In this document: positions 8,412 to 17,700 of the stretch, one piece after another | How positions within the stretch are numbered: position 1 is the stretch's first letter | Layout: the number at the start of each line of letters is the position of its first letter | Assembly (NCBI GenBank): GCA_025362235.1 | Contig: JANYGZ010000016.1 | Span: 186,001-250,000 of the forward strand | Reading direction: 5' to 3' | Source: Ferruginibacter sp. | GTDB taxonomy: Bacteria; Bacteroidota; Bacteroidia; Chitinophagales; Chitinophagaceae | DNA length: 64,000 nucleotides | Made by a program: the position numbers and the translations under genes | The notes under the pieces: model-generated | What the model was told of the DNA's origin: nothing | What the model saw: only the letters and a program-made list of their open reading frames with translations | Database searches by the model: none

Positions 8412-9605
8412 ATGAAAAAATATGTAGTAATAAGTGCTACGGCTTTGGTGTTTTTAACTTCATGTGGCAATAGTACCAAAGAAGGCAATGCAGATTTGAA
8501 TGACAAAAAAGCTGAATTGGAAAAACTAAAAGGCGATAAAGATAAAATTGATACAAAGATATCGAGCCTGGAAACAGTTATCGCAAAATTAGATACAAGT
8601 GCTGCTGGTCCACAAAAAACAAAACTGGTTTCAGTACAAAGTATAGCTGCTACAGACTTTACTCATTATATTGAGTTACAAGGCCGTGTAGATGCAGAAA
8701 ATGTAAGTTTTATTACGCCCCGTGGAGGGCCGGGACAGGTAAAAGCCCTTTATGTAAGACAAGGCCAAATGGTAAAAAAGGGGCAGTTATTATTAAAGCT
8801 GGATGATGCAGTAATGCAACAAAACCTGGTGGCTTCAAGACAAGGACTTGAAAGTATTAAAACTCAACTCAGCTTCGCAAAAGATATATATAATCGCCAG
8901 AAAAATTTATGGGACCAGAGTATTGGTACCGAAGTGCAATTGATTACTGCAAAAAATAATGTGGCTACATTACAAAATCAATTACATGCCAGCGAAGAAA
9001 ATGTAAAAGCAGTGCAGTTACAATCAAACACTGCGTTGGTATACAGCGACGTAAACGGCGTTGCAGATATGGTTACTGTTAAGCTAGGTGAGATTTTTGG
9101 CGGGACAGGATCTGGTGTAATAAAAATTGTAAGTAATAATTTATTAAAAGTTGTAAGTAATATTCCCGAAAATTATTTAGGTAAAGTAAGTACAGGAACT
9201 GATGTAGTTGTTTTTTTGCCTGACCTAAAAAAGACAATCGATACAAAAGTAAGTTTTGTAGGTGCTTCAATTGATATCATTAACAGGGGTTTTGTAGTAG
9301 AAGCGAAGTTACTTTCTGACGCTTCATTAAAACCTAACCAAATTGCATTGTTAAAAATAAAGGACTATACGTCCCCCGGCGCTATCGCTATTCCTTTAAA
9401 TACTTTGCAGAATGATGAAAATGGAAAATTTGTATTGGTAGCTAGTACAGAAAATGACAAAATGGTTGCCCGCAAACGTAGTGTGAATATTGGCTTATTA
9501 AGTGGAGATTTATTAGAAATAAAATCAGGCTTAAAAGTGGGAGATGCACTGATTACAGAAGGCTTTACCGGTTTGTACGACGGGCAAATACTAACGACAA
9601 AATAG
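8412..9605 (+). CDS. RND efflux periplasmic adaptor, lipoprotein
   Basis: About 397 residues from the ATG at 8412, chosen because it begins a lipoprotein signal (MKKYVVISATALVFLTSCGN, lipobox LTSC). A coiled coil follows (DLNDKKAELEKLKGDKDKID...). Then come a biotinyl-lipoyl-like half motif (GGPGQVKALYVRQGQMVKKGQLLLKLDD), a helical hairpin and beta-barrel regions typical of membrane fusion proteins. It should bridge the inner-membrane pump and the TolC-like channel. The extra N-terminal coiled coil is longer than in E. coli AcrA but is frequent in Bacteroidota homologues. Confidence 0.92.
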   Translation: MKKYVVISATALVFLTSCGNSTKEGNADLNDKKAELEKLKGDKDKIDTKISSLETVIAKLDTSAAGPQKTKLVSVQSIAATDFTHYIELQGRVDAENVSFITPRGGPGQVKALYVRQGQMVKKGQLLLKLDDAVMQQNLVASRQGLESIKTQLSFAKDIYNRQKNLWDQSIGTEVQLITAKNNVATLQNQLHASEENVKAVQLQSNTALVYSDVNGVADMVTVKLGEIFGGTGSGVIKIVSNNLLKVVSNIPENYLGKVSTGTDVVVFLPDLKKTIDTKVSFVGASIDIINRGFVVEAKLLSDASLKPNQIALLKIKDYTSPGAIAIPLNTLQNDENGKFVLVASTENDKMVARKRSVNIGLLSGDLLEIKSGLKVGDALITEGFTGLYDGQILTTK

Positions 9606-9705
9606 CCCTTTATTCTTTAAAAGAATTTATTAATGACAACACATAAAAATATTATTTCTGCAACACGATGTTACGGCAGAGAAACGTGCAGATAAAACTA
9701 ATTGT

Positions 9706-12700
9706 ATGAGTACAATAAAAAATATAAAAGAAAAATTTAAAGAATTTAAACCTACTTCCTGGAGTATTACCAACAAAACCTCTATTTACCTGGTAATATT
9801 ATTTGTTTCACTCGCCGGTATTTTTCAATTTGTAACACTTCCTAAAGAACAGTTTCCGGATATTGTGATACCCACCATTTATGTACAAACCATTTATGTG
9901 GGTAACTCGCCAAAAGACATTGAAAACCTTGTTACAAGGCCAATTGAAAAACAAATAAAGGGAATCACTGGTGCAAAGATTACAAAGTTCACAAGCACAT
10001 CGCAACAGGATTACTCGGCGATCACTGTTGAATTTGATACAAAAGTAAAAACAGAGGTAGCCCTCCAAAAAGTTAAAGACGCTATAGATAAAGCCAAGCA
10101 GGATTTACCAACTGACCTTACACAAGTACCAACGGCAATGGATGTAAACCTAAGTGATCAGCCAATTATGTATGTAAACATCAGTGGCGATTATGATATG
10201 GCGCATTTGAAAAAATTTGCAGATAACCTCAAGGACAGATTAGAAGATCTTTCTCAAATAAACCGTATTGACATTGTTGGTGCTCCTGAAAGAGAGTTTC
10301 AGATAAATGTTGATAATTACCGTATGCAAACTTCTGGAGTAACTTTCGATGATATCACTAATGCAGTGCAGCGTGAAAACATGGATATATCCGGAGGCTT
10401 GCTCGATGTGGGAAACATGAAACGTAACCTTCAGTTAAAAGGTCAGTTTAAAACAAAATACGATATCGAAAAAGTGCTGGTACGTAATACAGGAGGTTTC
10501 CCGATTTACCTAAAAGATATTGCGGTTATAAAAGACACTACCAAAGATGCTGAGAGCTTTGCCCGGTTAGATGGTAAAAATGTAATAACACTAAATATTA
10601 TTAAACGTAGCGGCGAAAACCTTATTGAAACAAGCGACGGAGTTAAGAAAATAGTTGCTGAAGCAAAAGGAGTGTTATATCCTCAAAATATTAAAGCTGT
10701 TATCACCGGCGATCAAAGCATCCGAACTAAAACTTCTTTTAATGATTTAGTTAATTCTATCATCATTGGTTTTGTGTTGGTTTTGATTGTATTGATGTTT
10801 TTTATGGGGGTTACCAACGCTTTCTTCGTGGCGCTGTCTGTACCATTAAGTATGTTTGTAGCCTTTGTATTTTTACCTGGTGCCGACCTTATTGTTGGTG
10901 GTCATGTTACCCTCAATTTTATTGTATTATTTGCCTTATTATTTGGGCTCGGTATTATTGTAGATGACGCTATTGTGGTGATAGAAAATACGCACCGCAT
11001 ATTTGTAGAAGGCAAAGGAAAAATATCTGTTAACATGGCCGCTAAAACGGCAGCAGGAGAAGTTTTTGTGCCTGTATTAGCAGGAACCCTTACTACATTG
11101 GCGCCATTTTTTCCATTACTTTTTTGGCCGGGACTTATCGGCAGATTCATGATTTATTTACCCACCATGCTCATTTTTACTTTAGCAGCATCACTGGTGG
11201 TAGCATTTATTATGAATCCCGTTTTTGCCGTTGATTTTATGAATCATCCGGAAGGCGAAACTAAAGAACCTAAGTCGGCCATCTTTAAAAAACCAATTTT
11301 TTGGATTGTTATTGCAGCTGGTATTGTGTTAGATTTTATAGGTGCTCCTTTTCTTGGTAACCTGCTGATATTTTTTATGTTGCTGGTTTTATTAAATAAG
11401 TATGTTTTAACTGATGCCATTCACAATTTTCAAAATAGTGCCTTGCCGTGGATAATGGGACACTATGAAAATTTATTACGCTGGGCATTAAAAGGCTGGC
11501 GACCGGTGCATCTTTTACTGGGCATTATTGGCTTACTTTTTATTTCAGTGACAGTTTTTGTTATGGCCATTAAAAGTAACCGGGTGGGTATTGTTTTTTT
11601 CCCTAAAGCAGATCCTAATCAATTATATGCATACATTAAATTACCGGTTGGAACCAGTGTTGAATATACTGACTCTGTAGTAAAGGTTTTAGAAAAAAGA
11701 GTAGATAAGGTATTAGGAATCGATATTGCTGCCGGCAAACAAAACCCCATAGTTGAAAGTGTTATAAGCAACGTAGCAATTGGTGCCAGCGACCCTACGT
11801 CGGGCGACAGAAGCACAAGAAGTGAGTTGGGAAGAATACAGGTTTCTTTTGTAGAGTTTGAAAAAAGGCATGGGGTATCCACCAGCCCATATCTTGACAA
11901 GGTTCGGGCAGAATTAAAAGGTATCCCCGGGGCCGAAATTAGTGTTGACCAGGAATCTGGTGGCCCTCCAACTGATCCACCGATAAATATTGAAGTGGCC
12001 AGTGAAGATTTTGATGGCCTTGTAAAAACTGCAGTGAACCTTAAAAATTATTTGGATAGTATACAGGTGCCGGGAATTGAAGAATTAAAAATGGATGTAG
12101 ACCTTAACAATCCGGAAATTACTTTAACGGTTGACCGTGAGCGTGCATTAATTCAGGGTGTATCCTCCGCACAAATCGGGCAGGCCATCCGTACTGGTTT
12201 ATTTGGAAAAGAAATATCAAAAATTAAAGAAGGAAAAGACGAATATAAAATTCAGTTACGCAACAATGAAATGCAACGTAATGATCTAAGCAATCTTTTA
12301 AATATGCGGGTATCATTTCGTGATATGGCTGTTGGTGGTGCGGTAAAAAATATCCCCATCAGCGCACTGGTAAATATTGAACCTACCAGTACTTTCGGCA
12401 GTATAAAACGTAAAAATCAAAAACGATTAATAACGCTTCGCTCAAATGTATTAACTACCCAGGGGTATAATGCTACCGGAGTAAATCAGGTAATTGGCAA
12501 ATACATTGATGAGTTTAAACAGAGGTCAGAGGGAGTTACCATTAAACAAACCGGTGAAGGTGAACAGCAGGCAGAAACAGTAAGCTTTTTGGGAATGGCG
12601 TTGGTGATTGCTTTAATGATTATTTTATTTGTACTGGTAATACAATTCAACAGCGTAAGTAAACCCGTAATTATTTTAACGGAAATTATATTTAGTATTA

Positions 12701-13311
12701 TCGGAGTGCTACTCGGTTTCGCCATTACCGGTATGGAAGTTTCAGGGCTGATGACCGGGCTGGGTATTGTAGGGCTTGCGGGAATTGTGGTAAAAAATGG
12801 CATCCTGGTAATTGAATTTGCAGATGTATTAAGAGAACGGGGGATGAAAACAAGAGAAGCCATTATCCAGGCAGGTAAAACACGTATAATACCAGTATTG
12901 CTAACTGCATTGGCCGCCATCCTGGCATTTATACCGATTGCAGTTGGTTTTAACATCAACTTTGTTACGTTATTCTCCGAATTAAATCCGCATATTTTCT
13001 TTGGCGGTGATAGTGTAGCATTTTGGAAACCATTAAGCTGGACAATTATTTTTGGTTTGGCATTTGCATTCTTTATGACCCTTGTTCTTGTACCGGCAAT
13101 GTACCTGATTGCTGAAAGATTAAAGCGCCCGATGCGGAATATGTTTGGCGGTAAATGGATAAGCTTTATGGGCATACCACCACTCATCTTCTTGTTTATG
13201 CCGCTGATGATTGCTGCGGCAATACGCCACAACATAGATGTTAAACGCAGAAAAAGAAAATTAAAAGACGATCCGGCAGCAAATGAAATCTGGTATGGAA
13301 GCTGGCTGTAA
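9706..13311 (+). CDS. RND efflux permease (HAE1-type)
   Basis: A 1201-residue inner-membrane pump, longer than the ~1040 of AcrB. The first transmembrane helix (SIYLVILFVSLAGIFQFVTLPKEQFPD) is followed by a porter domain. The helix-4 region has the proton-relay Asp pair in LGIIVDDAIVVIENTHR. A second porter half and a second helix bundle follow (GLGIVGLAGIVVKNGILVIEFADVLRERG). Extra length comes from an inserted hydrophobic segment near residues 525-575 and a C-terminal membrane tail ending in a basic stretch. Substrates cannot be inferred. It is the last gene of the tetR-tolC-adaptor-permease operon, and a terminator follows. Confidence 0.95.
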   Translation: MSTIKNIKEKFKEFKPTSWSITNKTSIYLVILFVSLAGIFQFVTLPKEQFPDIVIPTIYVQTIYVGNSPKDIENLVTRPIEKQIKGITGAKITKFTSTSQQDYSAITVEFDTKVKTEVALQKVKDAIDKAKQDLPTDLTQVPTAMDVNLSDQPIMYVNISGDYDMAHLKKFADNLKDRLEDLSQINRIDIVGAPEREFQINVDNYRMQTSGVTFDDITNAVQRENMDISGGLLDVGNMKRNLQLKGQFKTKYDIEKVLVRNTGGFPIYLKDIAVIKDTTKDAESFARLDGKNVITLNIIKRSGENLIETSDGVKKIVAEAKGVLYPQNIKAVITGDQSIRTKTSFNDLVNSIIIGFVLVLIVLMFFMGVTNAFFVALSVPLSMFVAFVFLPGADLIVGGHVTLNFIVLFALLFGLGIIVDDAIVVIENTHRIFVEGKGKISVNMAAKTAAGEVFVPVLAGTLTTLAPFFPLLFWPGLIGRFMIYLPTMLIFTLAASLVVAFIMNPVFAVDFMNHPEGETKEPKSAIFKKPIFWIVIAAGIVLDFIGAPFLGNLLIFFMLLVLLNKYVLTDAIHNFQNSALPWIMGHYENLLRWALKGWRPVHLLLGIIGLLFISVTVFVMAIKSNRVGIVFFPKADPNQLYAYIKLPVGTSVEYTDSVVKVLEKRVDKVLGIDIAAGKQNPIVESVISNVAIGASDPTSGDRSTRSELGRIQVSFVEFEKRHGVSTSPYLDKVRAELKGIPGAEISVDQESGGPPTDPPINIEVASEDFDGLVKTAVNLKNYLDSIQVPGIEELKMDVDLNNPEITLTVDRERALIQGVSSAQIGQAIRTGLFGKEISKIKEGKDEYKIQLRNNEMQRNDLSNLLNMRVSFRDMAVGGAVKNIPISALVNIEPTSTFGSIKRKNQKRLITLRSNVLTTQGYNATGVNQVIGKYIDEFKQRSEGVTIKQTGEGEQQAETVSFLGMALVIALMIILFVLVIQFNSVSKPVIILTEIIFSIIGVLLGFAITGMEVSGLMTGLGIVGLAGIVVKNGILVIEFADVLRERGMKTREAIIQAGKTRIIPVLLTALAAILAFIPIAVGFNINFVTLFSELNPHIFFGGDSVAFWKPLSWTIIFGLAFAFFMTLVLVPAMYLIAERLKRPMRNMFGGKWISFMGIPPLIFLFMPLMIAAAIRHNIDVKRRKRKLKDDPAANEIWYGSWL

Positions 13312-13322
13312 AAAATATATAA

Positions 13323-13352
13323 AGTGCCTTCATTAAGTGAGGGCATTTTTGT
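13323..13352 (+). terminator. Terminator of the RND operon
   Basis: Stem TGCCTTCA / TGAGGGCA (8 bp, one wobble) with a short loop and a T-run, 12 bp after the permease stop. The ORF-track start of the next gene (13324) falls inside it, so that start is wrong. Confidence 0.8.
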
Positions 13353-13419
13353 TTCCATTCATCCTTATTCTAGTTACTATTTTTTCATAGATAATTACCT
13401 TCACAAAAAATTAAAGACC

Positions 13420-14217
13420 ATGTTACAAAATCACGAAATAGATTATAAAATTTATGGAGAAGAACTTCAATTTGTAGAAATTGAATTAGACCCTTACGAA
13501 ACAGCGGTTGCAGAAAGCGGGGCATTTATGATGATGGATAATGGTATTGAAATGCAAACCATTTTTGGCGATGGAAGCCAGCAGCAGGACAACAGCCTGT
13601 TGGGGAAACTGTTTAGCGCCGGAAAGCGTTTACTGGTTGGGGAGAGTTTATTTATGACTGCCTTTACCAATACAGGCATGGAGAAAAAGAAAGTAAGTTT
13701 TGCTGCACCATACACCGGCAAAATAATAGTTTTTGATCTTAAAGAACTAGGTGGAAAAATCATTGCACAAAAGGATGCTTTTTTATGTGCAGCAAAAGGC
13801 GTGAGTATTGGCATTGAGTTTCAAAAAAAATTAGGTACGGGCATTTTTGGTGGTGAAGGCTTTATAATGGAAAAGCTGGAAGGAGATGGTTTGGCTTTTG
13901 CACATGCCGGAGGTTATGTAATGGAAAAAGAATTAAAAGCGGGTGAAGTTTTTAAAGTAGATACCGGTTGCATTGTTGCCTATACTGCCGGGGTAGATTT
14001 TGATATTGAATTTATAAAAGGTGTTAAAAACTGGATGTTTGGGGGAGAGGGTTTGTATTTCGCCACACTAACAGGGCCCGGGAAAATATGGATACAATCT
14101 TTGCCCATCAGTAGGTTGGCCGGCAGGATAATCCGCTATGCACCGCAAACCGGCAGCCGTAAAGAAGAGGGGAGTATTTTAGGTGGCCTTGGTAACTTAC
14201 TGGATGGAAGAGAATGA
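13420..14217 (+). CDS. TIGR00266/AIM24-family protein
   Basis: About 265 residues from the ATG at 13420; the earlier GTG start would lie in the upstream terminator. The beginning (YKIYGEELQFVEIELDPYETAVAESGAFMMMDNGIEMQTIFGDG) and the Gly-rich beta-helical body (SFAAPYTGKIIVFDL, GGEGFIMEKLEGDGLAFAHAGG, WMFGGEGLYFATLTGPGKIWIQSLP) match the TIGR00266/AIM24 (DUF124) family. These are soluble beta-prism-like proteins of unknown bacterial function; the name comes from a yeast mitochondrial relative. It is monocistronic, between two terminators. Confidence 0.9.
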   Translation: MLQNHEIDYKIYGEELQFVEIELDPYETAVAESGAFMMMDNGIEMQTIFGDGSQQQDNSLLGKLFSAGKRLLVGESLFMTAFTNTGMEKKKVSFAAPYTGKIIVFDLKELGGKIIAQKDAFLCAAKGVSIGIEFQKKLGTGIFGGEGFIMEKLEGDGLAFAHAGGYVMEKELKAGEVFKVDTGCIVAYTAGVDFDIEFIKGVKNWMFGGEGLYFATLTGPGKIWIQSLPISRLAGRIIRYAPQTGSRKEEGSILGGLGNLLDGRE

Positions 14218-14302
14218 TAAATAAGGAGTTCCATTTGTAAAAATATTTTATTGAAAGTAAATGGAGATGAGAGTTGGATTCAACAATAAATAATCGCAAT
14301 AA

Positions 14303-14335
14303 AAAAACCGCACTTTTTCGAGTGTGGCTTTTTAT
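14303..14335. terminator. Bidirectional terminator
   Basis: Stem CCGCACT / AGTGTGG (one wobble) with loop TTTTCG, flanked by A-run and T-run, between the convergent AIM24 and Bax-inhibitor-1 genes. Confidence 0.8.
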
Positions 14336-14346
14336 TAAAAGGAAAT

Positions 14347-15102
14347 TTATTTTCTATCACTTAATTTTGCCAGTAACCTGATTATTTCAAGATATAACCA
14401 TACAATGGTTACCATCAATCCAAAAGCGCCATACCATTCCATATATTTTGGTGCTCCTGCTGCTGTACCCTGTGCTATCATATCAAAATCTAAAATAAGG
14501 TTTAATGCTGCTATAGTTACCACAACTAAAGAAAAGCCGATACCCATTAAAGAGCCTTCGTGTAAAAAAGCCATATCCACACCAAACATCCGTACTACCA
14601 TGGCAATCAAATAAAATATGGCAATGCCTACAGTAGCTGTAAAAATAACTGACTTGAATTTTTCTGTGGCCTTAATTATTTTAAAGCTGTATAATAAATA
14701 CATGGCAATGGCGGTACCAAAAGTCAGGCCTACTGCATTCATAACAATATTGGGTGCCTTTGTTGCAAAAGCATCATTATACATTGCAGAAATAGCCCCT
14801 AAAAAAAGCCCTTCCATCAAGGCATATAATGGGGCCAGGTAACCAGCCCACTCTTTTTTAAACATTATTACCAGTGCTATTATGAAGCCGCCAATAAGGC
14901 CTGTCCATAAAAGCGGTTGCACATTTCCACCACCAGCAAACTCTTTCCAGGAATAATAAGCAGTACCCATTAACATTAAAAGCATAAACCCGAACTTATT
15001 TAATGTTCCCCGTAAGGTCATGGTTTCGCTGCCGCTGCCAACAAATACTGATTGAAAATTTTTTTCTGATAGTGTGGGATTTCCTGATTTAAATAGTGCC
15101 AT
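14347..15102 (-). CDS. Bax inhibitor-1/YccA-family membrane protein
   Basis: A 251-residue integral membrane protein with about seven hydrophobic helices. The N-terminus (MALFKSGNPTLSEKNF) and the FGLMVTIVWLYLEIIRLLAKLSDRK ending are typical of the Bax inhibitor-1-like branch found in Bacteroidota and Actinobacteria. The conserved NLILDFDMIAQGTAAGAPKYMEWYGAFG block holds the paired acidic residues thought to form the pH-sensing or ion-gating site in this superfamily. The physiological role in bacteria is not settled. It is monocistronic. Confidence 0.92.
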   Translation of the reverse strand: MALFKSGNPTLSEKNFQSVFVGSGSETMTLRGTLNKFGFMLLMLMGTAYYSWKEFAGGGNVQPLLWTGLIGGFIIALVIMFKKEWAGYLAPLYALMEGLFLGAISAMYNDAFATKAPNIVMNAVGLTFGTAIAMYLLYSFKIIKATEKFKSVIFTATVGIAIFYLIAMVVRMFGVDMAFLHEGSLMGIGFSLVVVTIAALNLILDFDMIAQGTAAGAPKYMEWYGAFGLMVTIVWLYLEIIRLLAKLSDRK

Positions 15103-15392
15103 AGTTAATATTTTTTTCGAATGTAAATTTAAATCATTTTGTAACAGCTACTAAAAATTATTTATTGTATAATGTTAATTTCATATAAATTATAAGTTGA
15201 ATTTTCAAGCATGAATGTTTAAAATCTCCTGTAAATCACTGCTATTCTAAAACAGATAAAATGTTTTTATATTGTTCGTTTAAAACTGTTAGTATGTTGG
15301 TTTTATCTTTTCTTTTATTGCTGAAAAATAAAAGCTGTTAAAGCCTGTCACAAAAAATAAAAATCATTGTACCTTGCAGTAATTCAAAAATT

Positions 15393-17252
15393 ATGAGCAT
15401 ATCAGAACAGGTACTTCCCGAAGTAGTAATAAAATTTGCAGGCGATAGCGGTGATGGCATGCAGTTAACCGGTAGTCAATTTACTAATAATACAGCTTTG
15501 CTGGGTATAGACCTGGCGACATTTCCAGATTTTCCGGCTGAAATAAGAGCCCCGATCGGTACACTTCCGGGCGTTAGCGGTTACCAATTAAGGTTTAGCA
15601 GCGACAGGATATTTACGCCTGGCGATATATGCGATGTGCTGGTAGCAATGAATGCAGCCGCTTTAAAAGTAAATTTAAAAGCATTGAAACCCGGCGGTAT
15701 CATAATTGCTAATATAGAAGGTTTTGATAGTAAAAACCTTAGGCTGGCCAATTATGCAGAAGGCATCAGTCCACTGGAAGACCATAGCCTAGACAGCTAT
15801 GAGCTTATAAAAATCGATGTTACCAAAATGACCAGGGAAGCATTAAAAGATTTTACCATGGGCATTAAAGAAAAAGACCGGGCAAAAAATATGTTTGTGC
15901 TTGGTTTTTTATACTGGATGTACAATCGTGATATGGATAATACCATTGCATTTATAAAAGAAAAATTTGCAAAGAAACAAGAGATATTTGAAAGCAATAT
16001 AAAAGCATTACAGGCGGGTTATAATTTTGGCGATACTACAGAAACTTTTACTACCAGGTTTACCGTAGAAAAAGCAAAAATGGAAACCGGTAGCTATCGC
16101 TCCATCATGGGCAACCAGGCCCTATCTTATGGCCTGATAGCTGCTTCACAAAAAAGCGGGCTTCCCCTGTTTTTAGGCAGTTACCCCATTACACCTGCCA
16201 GCGATATTTTACATGAATTAAGTAAGTATAAAAATTTTGGGATAAAAACTTTTCAGGCCGAAGATGAAATAGCGGCCATTACTTCGAGCATTGGTGCCAG
16301 TTATGGCGGCAGTTTAGCGGTTACTACTACCAGCGGCCCCGGCATGGCTTTAAAAGCAGAGGCAATGGGTTTGGCAGTAATGCTGGAAATACCTTTGATT
16401 ATTATAAATGTTCAACGGGGCGGGCCAAGCACCGGCTTACCAACTAAAACAGAACAAAGCGACCTGATGCAGGCATATTATGGAAGAAACGGCGAGTGTC
16501 CGATGCCGATAGTTTCTGCCAGTACCCCCAGCGATTGTTTTAGTGCGGTGTATGAAGCAGTAAGGATAAGTGTACAGCACATGACACCGGTAATATTTCT
16601 CAGCGATGGTTATATCGCCAATGGTGCCGAGCCATGGAAATACCCCCAGGCTGCGGACCTGCAGGAAATAAAAGTATCATTTGCTTCTCAAAATTTTGCT
16701 ACTGATCTTGATGATAACGGCAAGTTTCAACCTTATAAAAGAGATGAGAAATTAGTACGCCCCTGGGCAATACCTGGCACAGCCGGGTTAGAGCATAGAG
16801 TGGGCGGTTTGGAAAAACAGGATGTAACTGGCAATATAAGTTATGAACCGGAGAACCACCAGCATATGGTAAAAACAAGACAGGCCAAGGTTGACATGAT
16901 TGCTAACTATATACCGGAACAAAAATTAGACAGTGGCAAAGAGAAAGGAAAAGTGTTGGTGTTAGGATGGGGAAGTACTTATGGCACCATTAAAAGTGCC
17001 TGTAAAGAATTACAAAATGAAGGCCATGCTGTTTCGCATGCGCATTTACGTTATGTTCGCCCTTTTCCTAAAAATTTAGGTGATATACTTAAAAAATTTG
17101 ACCATGTATTGATACCTGAAATTAATAACGGCCAATTAATAAGAATTATCAGGGATGTATATTTTATAGATGCAAAGGGGTACAATAAAATAATGGGCAT
17201 CCCTATTACCAAAGGTGAACTAGTTGAAGAAATTAAAAAACTATTGGTGTAG
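15393..17252 (+). CDS. korA: 2-oxoacid:ferredoxin oxidoreductase, fused gamma-alpha subunit (KorA-like)
   Basis: A 619-residue protein. Residues ~1-190 form the gamma domain (VVIKFAGDSGDGMQLTGSQF; FPDFPAEIRAPIGTLPGVSGYQ). The following alpha domain (PLFLGSYPITPASDILHELSK; FQAEDEIAAITSSIGASYGG; TTTSGPGMALKAEAMGLAVM) and the C-terminal transketolase-like part complete the usual KorA fusion. The enzyme decarboxylates 2-oxoglutarate or a related 2-oxoacid to its acyl-CoA and reduces ferredoxin, but it needs a TPP- and Fe-S-binding beta subunit. Here the next gene is on the opposite strand and no KorB is present anywhere in the window. The symbol rests on family similarity; the substrate is not proven. 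Confidence 0.88.
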   Translation: MSISEQVLPEVVIKFAGDSGDGMQLTGSQFTNNTALLGIDLATFPDFPAEIRAPIGTLPGVSGYQLRFSSDRIFTPGDICDVLVAMNAAALKVNLKALKPGGIIIANIEGFDSKNLRLANYAEGISPLEDHSLDSYELIKIDVTKMTREALKDFTMGIKEKDRAKNMFVLGFLYWMYNRDMDNTIAFIKEKFAKKQEIFESNIKALQAGYNFGDTTETFTTRFTVEKAKMETGSYRSIMGNQALSYGLIAASQKSGLPLFLGSYPITPASDILHELSKYKNFGIKTFQAEDEIAAITSSIGASYGGSLAVTTTSGPGMALKAEAMGLAVMLEIPLIIINVQRGGPSTGLPTKTEQSDLMQAYYGRNGECPMPIVSASTPSDCFSAVYEAVRISVQHMTPVIFLSDGYIANGAEPWKYPQAADLQEIKVSFASQNFATDLDDNGKFQPYKRDEKLVRPWAIPGTAGLEHRVGGLEKQDVTGNISYEPENHQHMVKTRQAKVDMIANYIPEQKLDSGKEKGKVLVLGWGSTYGTIKSACKELQNEGHAVSHAHLRYVRPFPKNLGDILKKFDHVLIPEINNGQLIRIIRDVYFIDAKGYNKIMGIPITKGELVEEIKKLLV

Positions 17253-17256
17253 AAAC

Positions 17257-17700
17257 TTATTGCCTTGTTTCAATCATACCAAGATTATTATCATTCAATA
17301 ACGGGCCATTATCTTTTTTAAATACCCAATATTTTTGCAATAGAAAATTAAACCCAAATGAAACAAATATATCTGTAATAATACGGCTGATTTTATAATC
17401 GATATTTAGCCAATTGGTAAATAAATAGGTGCCGCCGGATTTTAGAAGAATGCTTCCAGTAAGAACCAAAATAAATTTTACTATTTGGCCTCCGACAGCG
17501 TGGTTGGATAGGTAAGTCCAATATTTATTAATTGAAAAGTTTACAATTGCTCCTATAACTCCACTTATCGCAATTGAAATTGTATAATGTATATGAAATA
17601 ACTCTGTAAAAACAATCATTGCGAAGTAGTCAACTATACCGCCAATGAAAGCAGAAGCCTGCGCTTTGGCAAATATTTTAATTGGTTCTTTATATTTCAT
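17257..17700 (-). CDS. GtrA-family membrane protein
   Basis: About 148 residues from the ATG at 17700, which overlaps the end of the upstream phosphatidyltransferase gene by 11 bp. Four hydrophobic helices carry the family pattern (GGIVDYFAMIVFTE near the start, AIVNFSINKYWTY in the middle and FGFNFLLQKYWVFKK at the end). GtrA proteins are linked to moving undecaprenyl-linked sugars or other lipid-linked intermediates across membranes. Translational overlap with a CDP-alcohol phosphatidyltransferase suggests a shared lipid or head-group task. It ends 5 bases from the convergent korA stop. Confidence 0.85.
   Translation of the reverse strand: MKYKEPIKIFAKAQASAFIGGIVDYFAMIVFTELFHIHYTISIAISGVIGAIVNFSINKYWTYLSNHAVGGQIVKFILVLTGSILLKSGGTYLFTNWLNIDYKISRIITDIFVSFGFNFLLQKYWVFKKDNGPLLNDNNLGMIETRQ

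Noticed and set aside
12486-13358. 290-codon ORF on the minus strand
   Set aside because: It lies fully antisense to the 3' part of the RND permease gene, which has clear family motifs. The antisense product has no recognisable domain.
13324-13419. Upstream GTG start of the AIM24-family gene
   Set aside because: The codons run through the terminator hairpin of the RND operon, and the extra residues do not fit the family start.
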